A stretch of 64,000 nucleotides of DNA from Thalassia testudinum. Lineage: Eukaryota; Streptophyta; Magnoliopsida; Alismatales; Hydrocharitaceae. Positions 9,812 through 21,565 of this stretch are shown in pieces. The position numbers were made by a program, and so were the translations under genes. Positions within the stretch are counted from its first letter, which is position 1, and the number at the start of each line of letters is the position of its first letter. Under the pieces are notes generated by a model. That model did no database searches and had not been told where the DNA came from. It saw only the letters and a program-made list of their open reading frames with translations. Location: positions 209,993,501 to 210,057,500 of the forward strand of contig JAZHRO010000024.1 in assembly GCA_037157565.1 (NCBI GenBank). The letters are read 5' to 3'.

Positions 9812-10314
9812 CCCTTCCCTGTCCTCTGTCATCCGTCTTCATTCTCCCTCATCCTGCATCTCACCATGTTCTTCAGGGTGCTTCGTCAATGCAGCTCGTC
9901 CTCCAAGCAACTGTCGTAGAGGATAACTTCTCTCCACCTTCTCTTTTATCGCTTTCTAGTTTATATTTCCTACTTTCTAGTGTAATGATTAGATGTAATG
10001 AACTCGATTCAGTGGTTATGAAATACCTACTCATTCTATCTCTATTTTCTCTTTATTTGTATCATTCTTTCTCTCTCTTCTATTAATTATTCTTTAAGTA
10101 GATAGCTAACATAGATTCAATTCAACTAGCTATTCTACTTCATGACAACAAATCAAACGTGATTTTTGATCAAACATCCGCCTCCCTGTGTTCGACTTGG
10201 AAATTGCTTTTGAGTTTCGGTAACTTTATTTGTTGACAGATTTTCTCGCAAATTGTGTTATGACAACAGGTTTTCAAAACTCAAATCTTTTTGCGACAAT
10301 TTTCCACGTCAACA
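9812..10314 (+). repeat. 3' fragment of a family-1 LTR
   Basis: It aligns with the R/U5 end of the E1 LTR (7240-7720): shared CTCGTCCTCCAAGCAA, GAGGATAACTTCTCTC and the CCTCCCTGTGTTCGACTT block. It ends ..CGTCAACA and is followed by a PBS, so it was a 5' LTR. Its upstream part is cut off at the end of the E2 LTR. Confidence 0.7.
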
Positions 10315-10317
10315 TTT

Positions 10318-10335
10318 TGGCGCCGTTGCCAGGGA
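10318..10335 (+). promoter_or_regulatory. Primer-binding site, plus-strand element
   Basis: TGGCGCCGTTGCCAGGGA, three nucleotides after the LTR end. It matches the Athila PBS, generally attributed to tRNA-Asp. The sequence after 10335 is antisense gag-pro of E3, so only the first bases of this element's interior survive. Confidence 0.75.
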
Positions 10336-11504
10336 TTTTCCGATACAACAGAAATCATCTCTTCCTTAGAATCAAGCCATCCATTTGAACTAGTTGGATT
10401 ATAATTTCTTCCCCAATCTATCATGATTTGAGCTCTATTTTCTGAGGTTGTATCTTCCTTTTTCTCATACAATGAATCATGATTTGTGTCATTTGACTGT
10501 TCAATTTCTGAAACCTCATCAAAATCCAACAAGTCTTGAAATCAAGGTGGGTATACTGAGGATTCTTTATATCATTAGATAATTCATCATAAGATACTCC
10601 CAATAGTTCCTCAATCTCACGAATGTTTCTTTCATAGGAGGATATCTCAATTTGATTATCTACAAGAGGTGGCAAATCAGAATCATCCTCAACTAATTCA
10701 TTCTCCTCATCACACCCTTGCCTTCTGTGTTGATCTTGAGGCTTGGCATAAATCAGATTATCCATAGTGTGAATTTCCAATACTTCCTCAAATTTTCGCA
10801 CAACCTTAATAGAATCACATTTTAATGTATTCTTTTGGGAAGCCTTAAAGATATTTAGTTGGCATGTTTTCCTTCCAGAGGTGATTTGCATATTCCCCGT
10901 ATCACAATTGATCAGAGCCTTGGCTGTAGCTAAGAAAGGTCTTCCTAAGATTATCTAGGTGTGGTTCAAGTTGTCCAATGCCTCCATATCTAACACTAAA
11001 AAGTCCACAAGGTACTCAAAAATCCCACACTTTTATAATCACATTCTGTAAAAGTCCCTTTGGAATCTTGGTTTATCTATCAGGCAGTTGAAATGTAACA
11101 TCAATGTGTTGCAAGTGACCTAAATCTAGCCCTTCATATAATTTAGTGGGGATTAAATTGATTGAGGCACCAAGGTCCAGGAAAGCTCGGTCCAAGCTAA
11201 AACCATCTATCTTACATGAAATTAAGGGGGTCCCCAAAACTTTCTTTTTAGGAGGGAGCTTATTTAAGATGATGGCACTAGCATATCTAGAAGGCACGAC
11301 CCTCCTGTTATCCTTATCCTAGTGCCTATAGGTGGCACGGGCCAAGATCTTCTTTTTCCTTGGTCTACTTAAGGTTTCATGAAAAGGCACTTCAATAAAA
11401 TTAGAGATAATCGGGTCCTGAGCCTTATTTCTATTGTTACCTAGGCCATCTTGATCCCCTAGGTCAGAATCAGGCTCCTCAAAATTCAGGTGGGAATTGG
11501 TCAT
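10336..11504 (-). pseudogene. Protease region of Athila-like E3
   Basis: Minus-strand start of pol. Visible blocks are a Lys-rich linker (11340-11504), LPPKKKVLGTPLISC, the catalytic FLDLGASINLIPTKLYEGLDLG (about 11120-11190), a diverged ILGRPFLATAKA block near 10910-10950, and an acidic protease-RT linker with EIEELLGVSYDEL. At least three frame changes and several stops break it. Reverse transcriptase is absent because the element is cut at 10336 by the plus-strand LTR-PBS fragment. Confidence 0.8.
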
Positions 11505-13390
11505 GGAAGGTTTAGAATTTTGAGTTTTCTTCCCACCCCTTAAGATAATAGTATTGGCAGTGGCAGTATAATCTGGAGTTGATACTTGAGGTGGGGTCTA
11601 GAAAATAGGTGGGGCTCAGTTAACCAGAGTGGGGATTTAGGTGATTCCTGGAGGAGTAGAGGGAGAGAGGCTAATCATATGAGCTTCATGTTGTGGCTCC
11701 CTAATCTGGTTTGGGTTCATAGGATAGTTCCTAAGGTTGGGGATGGGTTGAGAAGGTAGCATTCTATGTTGCCTAAAATGAACTATTTGGTCTAGTTTTC
11801 CCATTAGATTAGTCTTCAATTGATTCATATCCTCTTTACGTCTCAAATTCATTTCTCACATTTCCTTGAGGACTAGAGTAAGATCAGAAGGTTGGGTTTC
11901 CTGAGTAGGTTGAGCTTGGTAAGTGTATGATTGTGTGTACCTATCAGGTTTCCCATAGTAGTCAGCTTGCCTAGTTGAGTTAGGACCTTGGGTGGGTTTT
12001 TGACTTGACTAGGAAAAATTTGGATGATAATGCCACCTAGGGTTATAGGTGTTCAAACACAGGTCATTCCTACTATAACCCTGAATAGCATTAGGATCCT
12101 CAGAATAATTAGTCATCGGTCTACTTAATGCAGAATTTGAGGGAATCAAGGTCTATCCTTGATACCCAGAAAGAGAGTCCAAGTATAGCTGGCTCATGGG
12201 TTGAGCCATGGGTAGGTCATTTATGTTTTGCACTAATTCCTAACCTAGAGAGGGTAGGGGTTAGATGCAGTTCAAAACAGAAGTCCCTCAGTTAATCATA
12301 GGATTTACATGCTATACCTAAGGGATTCCCTCTTTCTAACAGATTATCTAATCTATCCAATTTCTTATCCAGCTTTTCCACATTCTTTTCGACCAATTCC
12401 ACCTTATCCAATTGCTTTGTAATAATGTCCAGATCAACCAAGCTTGAATTATCTCGAACCTCATAAACTCTACTCTTTGGTTGATTAGATCTACTAAACA
12501 TGGACATAGAGGCATTGTTGAGGGAGTTTTCACTCATATTCTCAAATAATTCAAAATCTCCCTCTACATCATTACTAAGAAAGTTAGCCCCACATGTCGC
12601 ATCAATAAAAGTCTTCAGGCTATCATTTAACCCATAATAGAGTATATCAGCCAAATGCCACTTAGGAATACCATGATGAGGGTACTTCCTAGTCAAATCA
12701 TTGAATTCTCTCCCAAGACTCATGAAGTTGTTTCCTAGAGTTTTGGTTAAAGGTGGTAATGGCACGCCTAGGGGCATTGGTTTTACCTATGGGGAAATTT
12801 TTTTTTCAAAAATTCATATCTCAAATCATCCCAAGTCAGAATAGGTCTACAATTGTCAACCATTGTGCAGCTTTATCTTTCAATGAGAACTGGAACATTT
12901 TCATCATCAAGATACCTTCATCCATATTTCTAGGGCCAAAGGTCCTTCCTATATTTAGGAGCTCCTCAAGGTGCTGGAAAAGATCATTAGTCGTTATGGA
13001 CATGGAAGTGAGGAATCAGGTTGATGATCTAAGGTTTAAGATCAAGATTAGCCCACTCCTAGGGTATCATAACATAAGGTTTAGGCTAGCATTAGGAGGG
13101 TTGTATTAATCACTGAGAGGTTAGTTGACTTTGTTAGTTTGGATTCGATTCAGGGCCTATACTAGGGTGTCAATCTAACGATCATGATGCTGGCCCTACC
13201 TTTGGATTTGTCTCTGGAGGTTAGCAATAGGATCATGGATGGGTTCCTCCCCTTACTCAATTCTTCCTCATGGTGATTGGCCATGGGAATAGGTTTAGAT
13301 TCAGTAAGATCAGGTCTTCTCCTAAGGTTTCTCTCTAAAGGTGTCACCAAAATAGGTTTCAGAGATCTACCATACATGCACTAGACAAAA
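11505..13390 (-). pseudogene. gag of Athila-like E3
   Basis: Minus-strand Gag. The best preserved part is 12292-12777, with RKYPHHGIPKWHLADILYYGLN, IDATCGANFL, ENMSENSLNNASM and a Leu/Lys heptad stretch near the end, typical of the retrotransposon gag family. Upstream (12780-13100) the NFPIGKTNAPRR-like block is recognisable; downstream the proline/asparagine tail leads to the protease. Many stops and frame changes mean it is not functional. Plus-strand ORFs here, such as 12753-13109, are antisense shadows. Confidence 0.8.
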
Positions 13391-14938
13391 ATCAATAGAT
13401 GAGAGAAAAGGCAGATGAGAGAATCCCCAAGCAAACAAACAGATTCTAACCTTAAGGTGTGACGCTAAATAACCTAGAAACTTTATAGAGACTAAGTTAA
13501 GAAGACAAAGTGAATAAAATCCACCTTTCTCAAGTTAACTTGGCCAGGTTGAGTATGAGGGAACTAGGGTGAGGGTTCGGCCTAGCTTAGTATGAGGCTC
13601 CTTTGTACCCCTTAGACATGAGCGTTTGGTGCTACCCAATAGCCTAGAGACAAGGTTTTATAAGAGAAATTTAGATTACTCACATGTTTTCCCCACTTAG
13701 GTTCCAAATCTTGGACTCAAGTGATTCCCTAGGGGCCAACGTCTAATCACTTTTATTAGGCTTACAATGTGTGTGCATATGGAATTTGAAGGGGCATTGT
13801 TTTATTGGGTTGGAGCCCCTTAGAAATTGATTTGAAATGTGTAGTGCACAAACAAAATGGTTTACAATACACGCTTAATTGATGTTGTATCTTTTAAGGT
13901 TCAATGCTTGTATTAATGTATTTTAGGGTTCACTTCATTAAATAAATTCAATGAAGGTTCTATTGAAGCAACAAAGAAGTTTTTCAAGTAACATTATTTG
14001 ATAAATTCCCTTTAAGTATGGAGAAGCAAGCGTGCTCTACCTTAATGTGGAAACTCTATGAACAGATTGCTCTAAATGATGAATTTTAAGTCCAACAAGC
14101 CAAATGTGGTGTGACACAATCAAAGTAATCAATGGTCCTAATACACCATTAACTAAACAAAAGTTTTAATGCACGTTTTATGATTTTTTTCAAAATTAAA
14201 TATTCACTTGGGTCTTTAGGTTTGATTTGATAGCTAGTTAGTGATTGGATTTTCAGTGAAATCAAACATGCTCAAAATACTTTTTTCATATTATTTTAAG
14301 GTGTTTAACTAACACAAGAATCCAATGCCACAAATTTCAGATTAATCGGAGTAGTATGAAAATTTCTATGATTTTTTGACTGATGTAAATTCGGAAGCAA
14401 AATCAAAATGGATATCAGTGTAGTTAATAAATTTTTAAAATTAAATATAAATTAGATGAGCATGAAATTTGGATACAATCTTCTTGACTTCAATATCTAC
14501 GTCATGCAGCAATTTTCTAACTTTTAGGACAATAAAAATCCAGGAAATGATTTTTGAAAAACATTATTGTTTGTAACCAAAATTTTAAGGAGGTGGTTTT
14601 GTTGATTTCAAAGGGATAACATCCACCAAAAGAGTTTTTTTTATATAAGCAATTCAAGCAAATGACTAATCCTAAGGATCAAAAGATAAATGACTAGATG
14701 GATGATTTTTTTTTCTTTAGGATGAAGATAAATGACCCCTAATGCAAAAATTATCCTAACATGAAAATGCGAACACCTACGTCAATATCTCTACCCGCAC
14801 TTTTCTCTGAGTCTATCATTTGTCTTCAAAATCCCGAGCAGCCACGAGATCTTGTAGACAATCAAAGAAACAGAAACAAATAGGTTAGAGAATTGAATGA
14901 AAACAAAAAAAGCAAATATGAAAATGAAATCCATTACC
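13391..14938 (-). other. 5' leader of E3
   Basis: About 1.5 kb, AT-rich, between the degraded PBS and gag. No ORF is supported. Long untranslated leaders are normal in this lineage (E6 has one of about 1.6 kb). Nothing else is recognised. Confidence 0.5.
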
Positions 14939-14956
14939 TCCCTAGTAACGATGCCA
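14939..14956 (-). promoter_or_regulatory. Degenerate primer-binding site of E3
   Basis: On the minus strand TGGCATCGTTACTAGGGA is a decayed form of the E6 PBS TGGCGCCGTTGCCGGGGA. All the differences are transitions, several at CpG. It lies 5 nt from the LTR end and fixes the orientation of E3. Confidence 0.7.
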
Positions 14957-14961
14957 AAATT

Positions 14962-15868
14962 TGATCCAAAGAAACTGCAAAGTGATAAAAGCGTTCGTTG
15001 TAGAGAAATTTTTTCGAGAACAGAAATAAATATAACCGAGACCTTGGTGAGTCCTAGGTCAAGCATAGGTAGGTGTTGGATCATTCTAACCTAGATGCAA
15101 GAAAACACAAAACACAATACTATTCTTTTTTGGTATTTTTGAATAAAAAGATGGAGATGAGAAAATGGAAACCAATCGCAATATATAATGAGATAGGGGG
15201 TGAGAAGCACGGATTGAAACTAAAACTTCATTGCTAATAACTAGAGTTCAAATATTACAACTACTGGAAAGAACTACAATAAAAATAAAAATAGTGAAGC
15301 AGATGGTAAGTTGGAGCGTAGTCCTTTTGCGATGGCGATGGGAGTGGAGTTGAGATGGAGGTCGAGTTGAAGTTGAGACGATAAGAAGCCAAAGACATCA
15401 ATGGAAGTAGAATGCTGAGAGGTGAGATAATTGAGATAGGAGATGAGGCTGTAGATGGATGCTGAGAGATAGAAGTGTTCGGTGAAAGAAAGAATTATTT
15501 AGTGGAGGGAATCATAAGGGAGTGATGTGATAGAAGGGAAAGATGAGATCGGAAGTAGAGTTGGATTATTTATAGAGAGGGGGTACATGAGCTGTTGTTG
15601 GGATGGGATTGGATTTGTGAGGAGCTTACATAGGATTTGTGGGTTTGGTGCAGGCGGCTGGGTATTTGTTGCATGGGATAGTATTGTTGAGTTTGGTGAG
15701 GGGTTTTGCATGTGGAATTGCACGTTGCATAAGGATAAAGAGGGATTCAATGGCAGACATAGGGTGTTTTGCATGGGATCGGAGGGAATAAGTAATTGGG
15801 GGGATAATGGCTAGGTGGATATGCATGCGGTTAGGATTTGGAATTAATGTGGGGTATTCGGTGGATAT
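14962..15868 (-). repeat. 5' LTR of E3, 3' portion
   Basis: Minus-strand LTR ending ..TTTGGATCA beside the PBS. It includes a TATA-like CTCTATAAATAA (15567-15576) and the U5 block CTTGACCTAGGACTC. It is interrupted at 15868 by solo LTR-A and resumes at 18040. The two parts sum to about 1.5 kb, similar to other LTRs here. Confidence 0.7.
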
Positions 15869-18034
15869 TGATTGCGCAGCAATCATAGGTCTTAATTGAC
15901 CTAAATTAGGCTAGGACTTAGCATAAGTTGAGGTAATTCATGCATGCATAAGCATTACTAGCACCTTTACTACTTTCCTTTAGCTATGCATAAAATAATG
16001 CTATAATGTACTGATTAGGTGCATTATGTCAATTGCAGGAAATAAGCTGATCAGAAGCTAGATCTGAAGCTGGATCTAAAGCTGGATATGAAGAATAAAG
16101 AATAACTGGTGTTGCAATAGAGCTGGAGCGGAAGACCTAGATTAGATGCAGTAGATAAAAATGTAAGGGAGTTAAGGTATGCTATTCTATTAAGTAGGAA
16201 TAAAGTAATAAATTGTGAAGAACTTAGGTCCATCCTAGCCTAGGACAGCTGCCTCCCCAAGCCTTAGCCACCCTTAGATTAGGTCACCGCACCCTACGAA
16301 ACCTTAAAACCATAATTCTAGCCTCTATCTGGATGTTCAGATGAGTTATAGGACATCTAGAACCCTTAGCCAACTCCCGCACACCTTAAACCGACTTCTG
16401 CAGTGTTGTTGGACGTCCAGACACTTGGTCTGACATCCAATTTCTGTAGAATACCCATGACAGAACCTAGAATCCCTCCTGACTCTGATTGGACATCCAG
16501 ACAATAGGTCTGGACTTCAGATTTTTCATTATAAGATGTCTGATAACTTTATTGGACGCCCAGAACTACCCTCCAAACCCTGTTTTGAGATTCAAGCCTT
16601 GATCTTGGATCTCTAGCTCCCTAAACCCAATTCTAACCCCCTAGGAACCTAAATTAAGGTGCCCTAACCCTACTACATCACCTCTAGACCTCCCTAAGGA
16701 CCTAATTAGGTCCTCACTAAACCTAATTGACTTGGATCATAGTCAATTCCATTAGCCTATTCAATTGTACTCATTGAGTCTAATTGAGCCCTGATCTCAG
16801 CACACACTATCCAATTGGACTCAATGAGAGTCCAATTGACCTAGACTTGACTTTAGTTATTTTACTCTCAGTTAGGTTTCCACACACCCAATTAAACTTG
16901 TATTAAGTTTAATTGCACTTTACCTTAGTGAATTAGGGTTTACAACCCTAATTTACGACCTACCTTGACCTAAACCCACTAGAACCTAACCAAATCAACC
17001 TAGACACCTAAGGTTCGATCCACACACACCCACACACACCATCCACACGAAAATACCTAGCCTAGAGTTCTCTAGAACTCTCTACCATGTGTTGTTGCCT
17101 TGGTTGCTAAAATTAGCAACCAAGAGCCATTCAATTTTTAGATCCACATTTGGTGGAACTAAAAGCCACCATCCATCCTCTCTCTCACTCTCCCACGAGC
17201 TCCCACAATGGTCCTCTCTAGAGAATTCCATAATTCTCTAGGGAGCTTCGCTTAGGTCTATAAAAAGACTTAAGGGGTGGCCATTTGGTCCATCTTGGTC
17301 TTGTAGCGTAGCTCCACCTTCCACAAGCCATCACCACCTCCACCTCCATGTTCACAAGCTCCACCATGATGCCACCACCTCCACGCCAAGTGTAGACCAA
17401 GATCAATTTCTCCAACTTCTCTCCAAGGGTCGTCCTAAGCACCATTGCCACCCCTCTTTCTCTTCTTACCCATTCAAAGGCCATCGGAGCCCACCTCTGA
17501 ATGCCCTTAGTTCTTTATAGATTTAATGCTTTATTTACTGCTTAGTAGTGTAGCTCCATATTCTCCCCCAATGATGCATGCATAATCCCCCCATAGATTC
17601 ATGTATACAGTCATTTTCTGCTAACTAGATTTATGTTTCCCTATATAAGCATTTCGCTACCTATGCTGTAACCACCATCATGCCACAATGAAAAAATATA
17701 TATATATATTTATATGTTGAAAATCACCATGTGCCTGATTATCATCTTTTGGTGTGATTAAAGTTGCATGCTTTCAATTTTTGATATTCTGGCAACAGCA
17801 TGTCATGTATCAATACGTATTTAGTATAAATCGACATGCGATTTTGAATGAGTAGAGCGAGTGAGATCGAATTTGAATTTTCATTTCGAAAATGTCTCCC
17901 AGAGACGAATGATCGGGACTTAAGTCTCGTTATCTTAGAAATTATTTTTGTTTTAGAAATTATTTTTGTTGATCGTATTTCGCAACTGTGCTACGATGCA
18001 TTTCTGATCAAATACATGCTCTACGATCTCAATA
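15869..18034 (+). repeat. Solo LTR-A (LTR family 3)
   Basis: A 2166-bp LTR starting with the perfect hairpin TGATTGCGCAGCAATCA. The same 5-bp sequence, GATAT, lies on both sides (15864-15868 and 18035-18039), and the flanks read as one continuous LTR of E3. No PBS or interior follows, so it is a solo LTR left by LTR-LTR recombination. Its homologue is LTR-B (48850-53590). It carries scattered GGACGTCCAGA-like repeats (16330-16570), a TATA box (17259) and an AT microsatellite near 17697. The 3' terminus is diverged (..CTCAATA rather than ..CA), so that end is less certain. Confidence 0.75.
17259..17267 (+). promoter_or_regulatory. TATA box of LTR-A
   Basis: TATAAAAAG in a context (TTAGGTCTATAAAAAGAC) almost identical to LTR-B at 52634-52642. 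Confidence 0.6.
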
Positions 18035-18039
18035 GATAT

Positions 18040-18642
18040 GCATGGGATTAATGCAATGTATGTTGTGGGGATTGGATGTTCGGTGGATGTTGTTGCATGT
18101 TGAACTGTTGCATGCATGTTGGGATTAGTTGCATGGTTACGTAAGGCATATATTAAATGTGGAGATATAGGTGGTTGAGGGGTATTAGATGTTGGATATA
18201 AGGTGAGAAATCAATGATCTTGGCCTACCATTTTAGGTAGAAATTTTGGGTGCTTTGGGGGCCAAATAGGGTCTAATTTGATTAGGTTAGGTGGGCTAGG
18301 GTGTAATGAATTAGGTTTCTTAATAGGCTAAGGTCAAGGGTTCAATTGCTAAGGCTTAGGAAATAGGTTCAGCTCCATTTGTGTAAATGAACTCAGATCG
18401 TTGTTTCCTATCTACAAAGCTCCAATCACTCATATACCTGCCACCTACACAGATATAAATGAATCTCATTAAGGCACCAGATATAAACATAAATAAAAAT
18501 TGCAACTAAATCCCTAAAAATGCAATATCTACATAATGCTACAATATGACTAATCTAACCTAATTTAATGCAATGTGACCTGATGTATCCTTAAACTAAC
18601 AATTTTTAGGAAAAAATTATGTAAATAAATATGGATATATCA
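18040..18642 (-). repeat. 5' LTR of E3, 5' portion
   Basis: Continuation of the E3 LTR beyond solo LTR-A; it starts (minus strand) TGATATATCC at 18642. The flanking plus-strand sequence from 18643 is an integrase fragment, so E3 inserted into an older gypsy integrase gene. The part of that gene on the other side is not found next to E3's left end, which points to a deletion there. Confidence 0.6.
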
Positions 18643-18647
18643 GTATC

Positions 18648-19003
18648 ACATCAGCGCTAATCAAATTATTCGTTGGTGCATGCCGAAAAATGAATTCTAG
18701 AGTATTCTTGAGTTCTGCCACACATCTGCATGTGGTGGACATTTTTCTTGTAAAAAAATGGCCGCGAAAATTCTTCAATCTGGGTTCTATTGGCCATCTT
18801 TATTTAAGGGTGCCCAAGTTTTCTCAAGGTCGTGTTCCCGATGCTAAGCTCTCGAGAACATCGCCAAGAGAGATATGAAGCCCTTAAACCCGATTCTACC
18901 TATTAGAATTTTTGATGTTTAGGGCATCAACTTCATGGGACCCTTCTTCCCTTCATTTGGCCACCAGTATATCTTGGTTGCAATGGATTACGTGTCTAAT
19001 AAA
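18648..19003 (+). pseudogene. Integrase fragment of an Athila-like element
   Basis: Reads [64 protein letters not shown] and [26 protein letters not shown], with stops at several Gln or Trp positions. It matches residues around the zinc-binding domain and first catalytic Asp of E1 integrase (3500-3840), but the Asp is Asn here. It is cut on the left by the E3 LTR and on the right by an LTR fragment at 19004. Confidence 0.85.
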
Positions 19004-20285
19004 TGATTTAATGTGAAAAATTGATTTAGAAAAGGTCATTATCATAGTATAGCTGCGCTAAATCCCAATAAAAAATATTTCTTTTTCTTACAAAACTTGC
19101 ATGATTTTTATCTTTTATTATTATGAGTTGCAGTCGTCTCTGGGAGGCGTATTGAAAACTGAGGGTTGTTTAGATTTTGAATCCACTTCGCTAACCTAAT
19201 CGCTTTTTAGATTTTTTTCTTTATGTATTTTTTTATGATTTTTTATTTTTGAAAGCAAAAGTGACTCTAATTTTTTTAATAACTAAACCAACAAAACCCT
19301 AATCTAATGCAGGAGGATGGTGGGCATGCTAGTGCAAGGCCCTAGTGGCCGTATGGTGGTGTGTGTAGGCCTAAGAGGGGATGACCCTGGGAACTAAGGG
19401 GGGACATGTATGCACATTGGAAAAAATTAATCAAAAAGCACATGAAAATTTAGATCTAACACACATCTAAATCAATATGGCAAAAAATGCAAAGACTATC
19501 AAAACATAAACAAATGCATCATTCAACATTAAAAATTGCAAGAAATTAAAATACATAAAAAGGAGAGAAATCCATCACGTTGAAATTCCATGAAAGTCAT
19601 CGGCAATGTGTGATGGTGATGGCTAGGCTTGGTTATGAGGATCACCTACACGCCAACCTAAAGAGTGGTCAGCCACCCAAGGTATGGATGACCTTGGTGG
19701 TCGTCCAAGAGAAGAAAAAGAGAGGGGGTGTCCTCTCTATGGAGAAGAGGGACATGCCCACAAGAAGAAGAGGAGAGGGTGAAGCACCCTTGTTCTTCTA
19801 GTCATCCTTGAAGAGCTCTTAGAGAAGAGGTATCTCCAGCCATCCTCAGTAACCCTTGGAGGAGGGGGAAGGTCCCATGGAGATGTGGTGATAGACCTTG
19901 GTAGAGGAAAAGGGTTGAGGAAGGTGATGGGCAATGACCCTTTGGAAGGGAAGGGACGAGGGTTGAGAGGGAGGGAATAGTGCAACAAGTTGTTTTTGGA
20001 TTTTTATGGGAAGGAGATGGATTTTGGATGTGGTTGTCACCACTTTTGGTGGAGTCCAAAAATAGGTAGTCACCACCTATTAAGGGGCTATTTTTGGTGC
20101 TTGTGTGTTAGTGTATATGTGAGTTTGTGTGTAGGTGTGTTTGAATTTCATAAAGTGTGTAGGATTAGGTGGGATTTAGGTTGGGTTAACCTAGCCTAGC
20201 TTGAATCATAGTCTAATTAGGATTAGGTGGGTCCAATTAGGTTTTAGGTTGATCCAATTGGGTTTGTGGGAGCTGCTGCTTAGGG
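19004..20285 (-). repeat. Truncated family-3 LTR
   Basis: Reverse complement matches LTR-A/LTR-B: an ACGCCTCCCAGAGACGA-type U5 block near 19125-19150 and the AATTGGATC/CTAATTGGACCC repeats near 20215-20260. It ends TGATTTAATG at 19004. The 5' end with the hairpin is missing. Confidence 0.6.
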
Positions 20286-20289
20286 TATG

Positions 20290-21413
20290 TGGGTGCCACA
20301 ATCCTGTACTGTCTGAGCTGGAATGGAGCAAGAGTGGGTCTCTGTGAGTTCCCAGCCCAGGAGAAATTTGGATGCTAGCGCCAACCAGGGTTATACGTCT
20401 CAGAGTATGTGTTGTTACATCCATATCCTTGGATCACGTTTACATCTTTGTAGGCCAAATACATCTAAGGCATATAGTCATCAAAGCAATATGCACTGAA
20501 GTCATCATGATGTTCATTACCCTAGTCAATTGGAACCAGATCCAGATTGTTCACGGGTTCCTTACACATAGGAGCCCATGAAGATACAAAAGGAGGGGGA
20601 ACCGAAGCATCTTGAGTGAGCAGGTAAGGTCTAGAAGAAGAGTTCAGGATGAGGAGGAAGAATAATAGGGGGAAGACCTAGTCCTATTGGATGAGAATGA
20701 CTGAGCTCATCAATCTTCTTATCCAACAGATCCACCTTATCTAGCTTCTTTCTAATAATGTCCATGTCAGTCTAGGTTGACTCTGCCTAGGCCTCATGGG
20801 CAGGCAATCGTTCTTGGGCGAGGTGCCAGCGAGGCACTCCTTGATGAGGACACTTCCAAAGAAGGTCATGAAATCTTTCCTAGGCCTTGTGCAACATTTC
20901 CCCCAGCTACTGAGAAAAAGTTGTAATGGCCTGCTTCATTGTATTTGTTCGATCAATTGGGAGGAACTTTTGGAGGAATTCTCTGCATAACTCCTCCTAA
21001 GCAGCAACAGGCCTCCCATTGGTTTTGACCCAGTATGAAGCTTTATCGCTTAGTGAGAATGGGACAAGTTCATGAGAATAATCTGACCTAGGCCATCAAG
21101 ATGATGGAATGAATCTTCATTTAAGTTCCCATAGAAATAAGTCTGAATCAGGCATATCACATTACGCTTCAACTCGAATGCATCTCCATCTACAAGCATT
21201 CGGACTTGGGGTTGCACATTGCATGCCGCCAAATCATAAAAATCTCATAGTTGTTCTCCATGCAATGGGTGCTGCAATTGATCCAGTTGTTGAGAATGTA
21301 TCAAAGTGTAGCTAATTCTGCTACTCATATGCAGCAATTTTGGCCTCAATCATGGACATCAAGTTGTTCCCATTCCCCTTAAGGGGAGGAAGAGGAGGGT
21401 CTTGCTCAGCCAT
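20290..21413 (-). pseudogene. gag fragment, Athila-like element
   Basis: Starts at an ATG at 21411-21413 (MAEQDPPLPPLKGNGNN). It includes a FSLSDKASYWVKTN block, an EELCREFLQKFLPIDRTN block, KAWERFHDLLWKCPHQGVPRWHL and, near 20350-20390, the YNPGWR-HPNFS motif. Several stops (for example inside the NPGWR block) and frame changes are present. It is a decayed Gag with no attached protease. Confidence 0.75.
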
Positions 21414-21565
21414 AGGAGCTAAGGAAGAGGAAGGAAGAGGGTAAGGAGAAGAAGTGGGGGTAGGGAAAAGAAGAGTTGCCTACAAACGGTAAAAGGTTGC
21501 CTTGGGGCAAGTACCCAAGGACCAACTAGCTCAGGTTTCATACCGGCCTTCTACCATGCATACAT
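21414..21565. other. Short unassigned spacer
   Basis: Purine-rich remnant upstream (minus strand) of the gag fragment, ending where a family-1 LTR starts. Probably leader sequence; nothing further is recognised. Confidence 0.3.

Noticed and set aside
15499..15886. ORFs on both strands near 15.5-15.9 kb
   Set aside because: They lie in the E3 LTR across its TATA region and have no recognisable domain.
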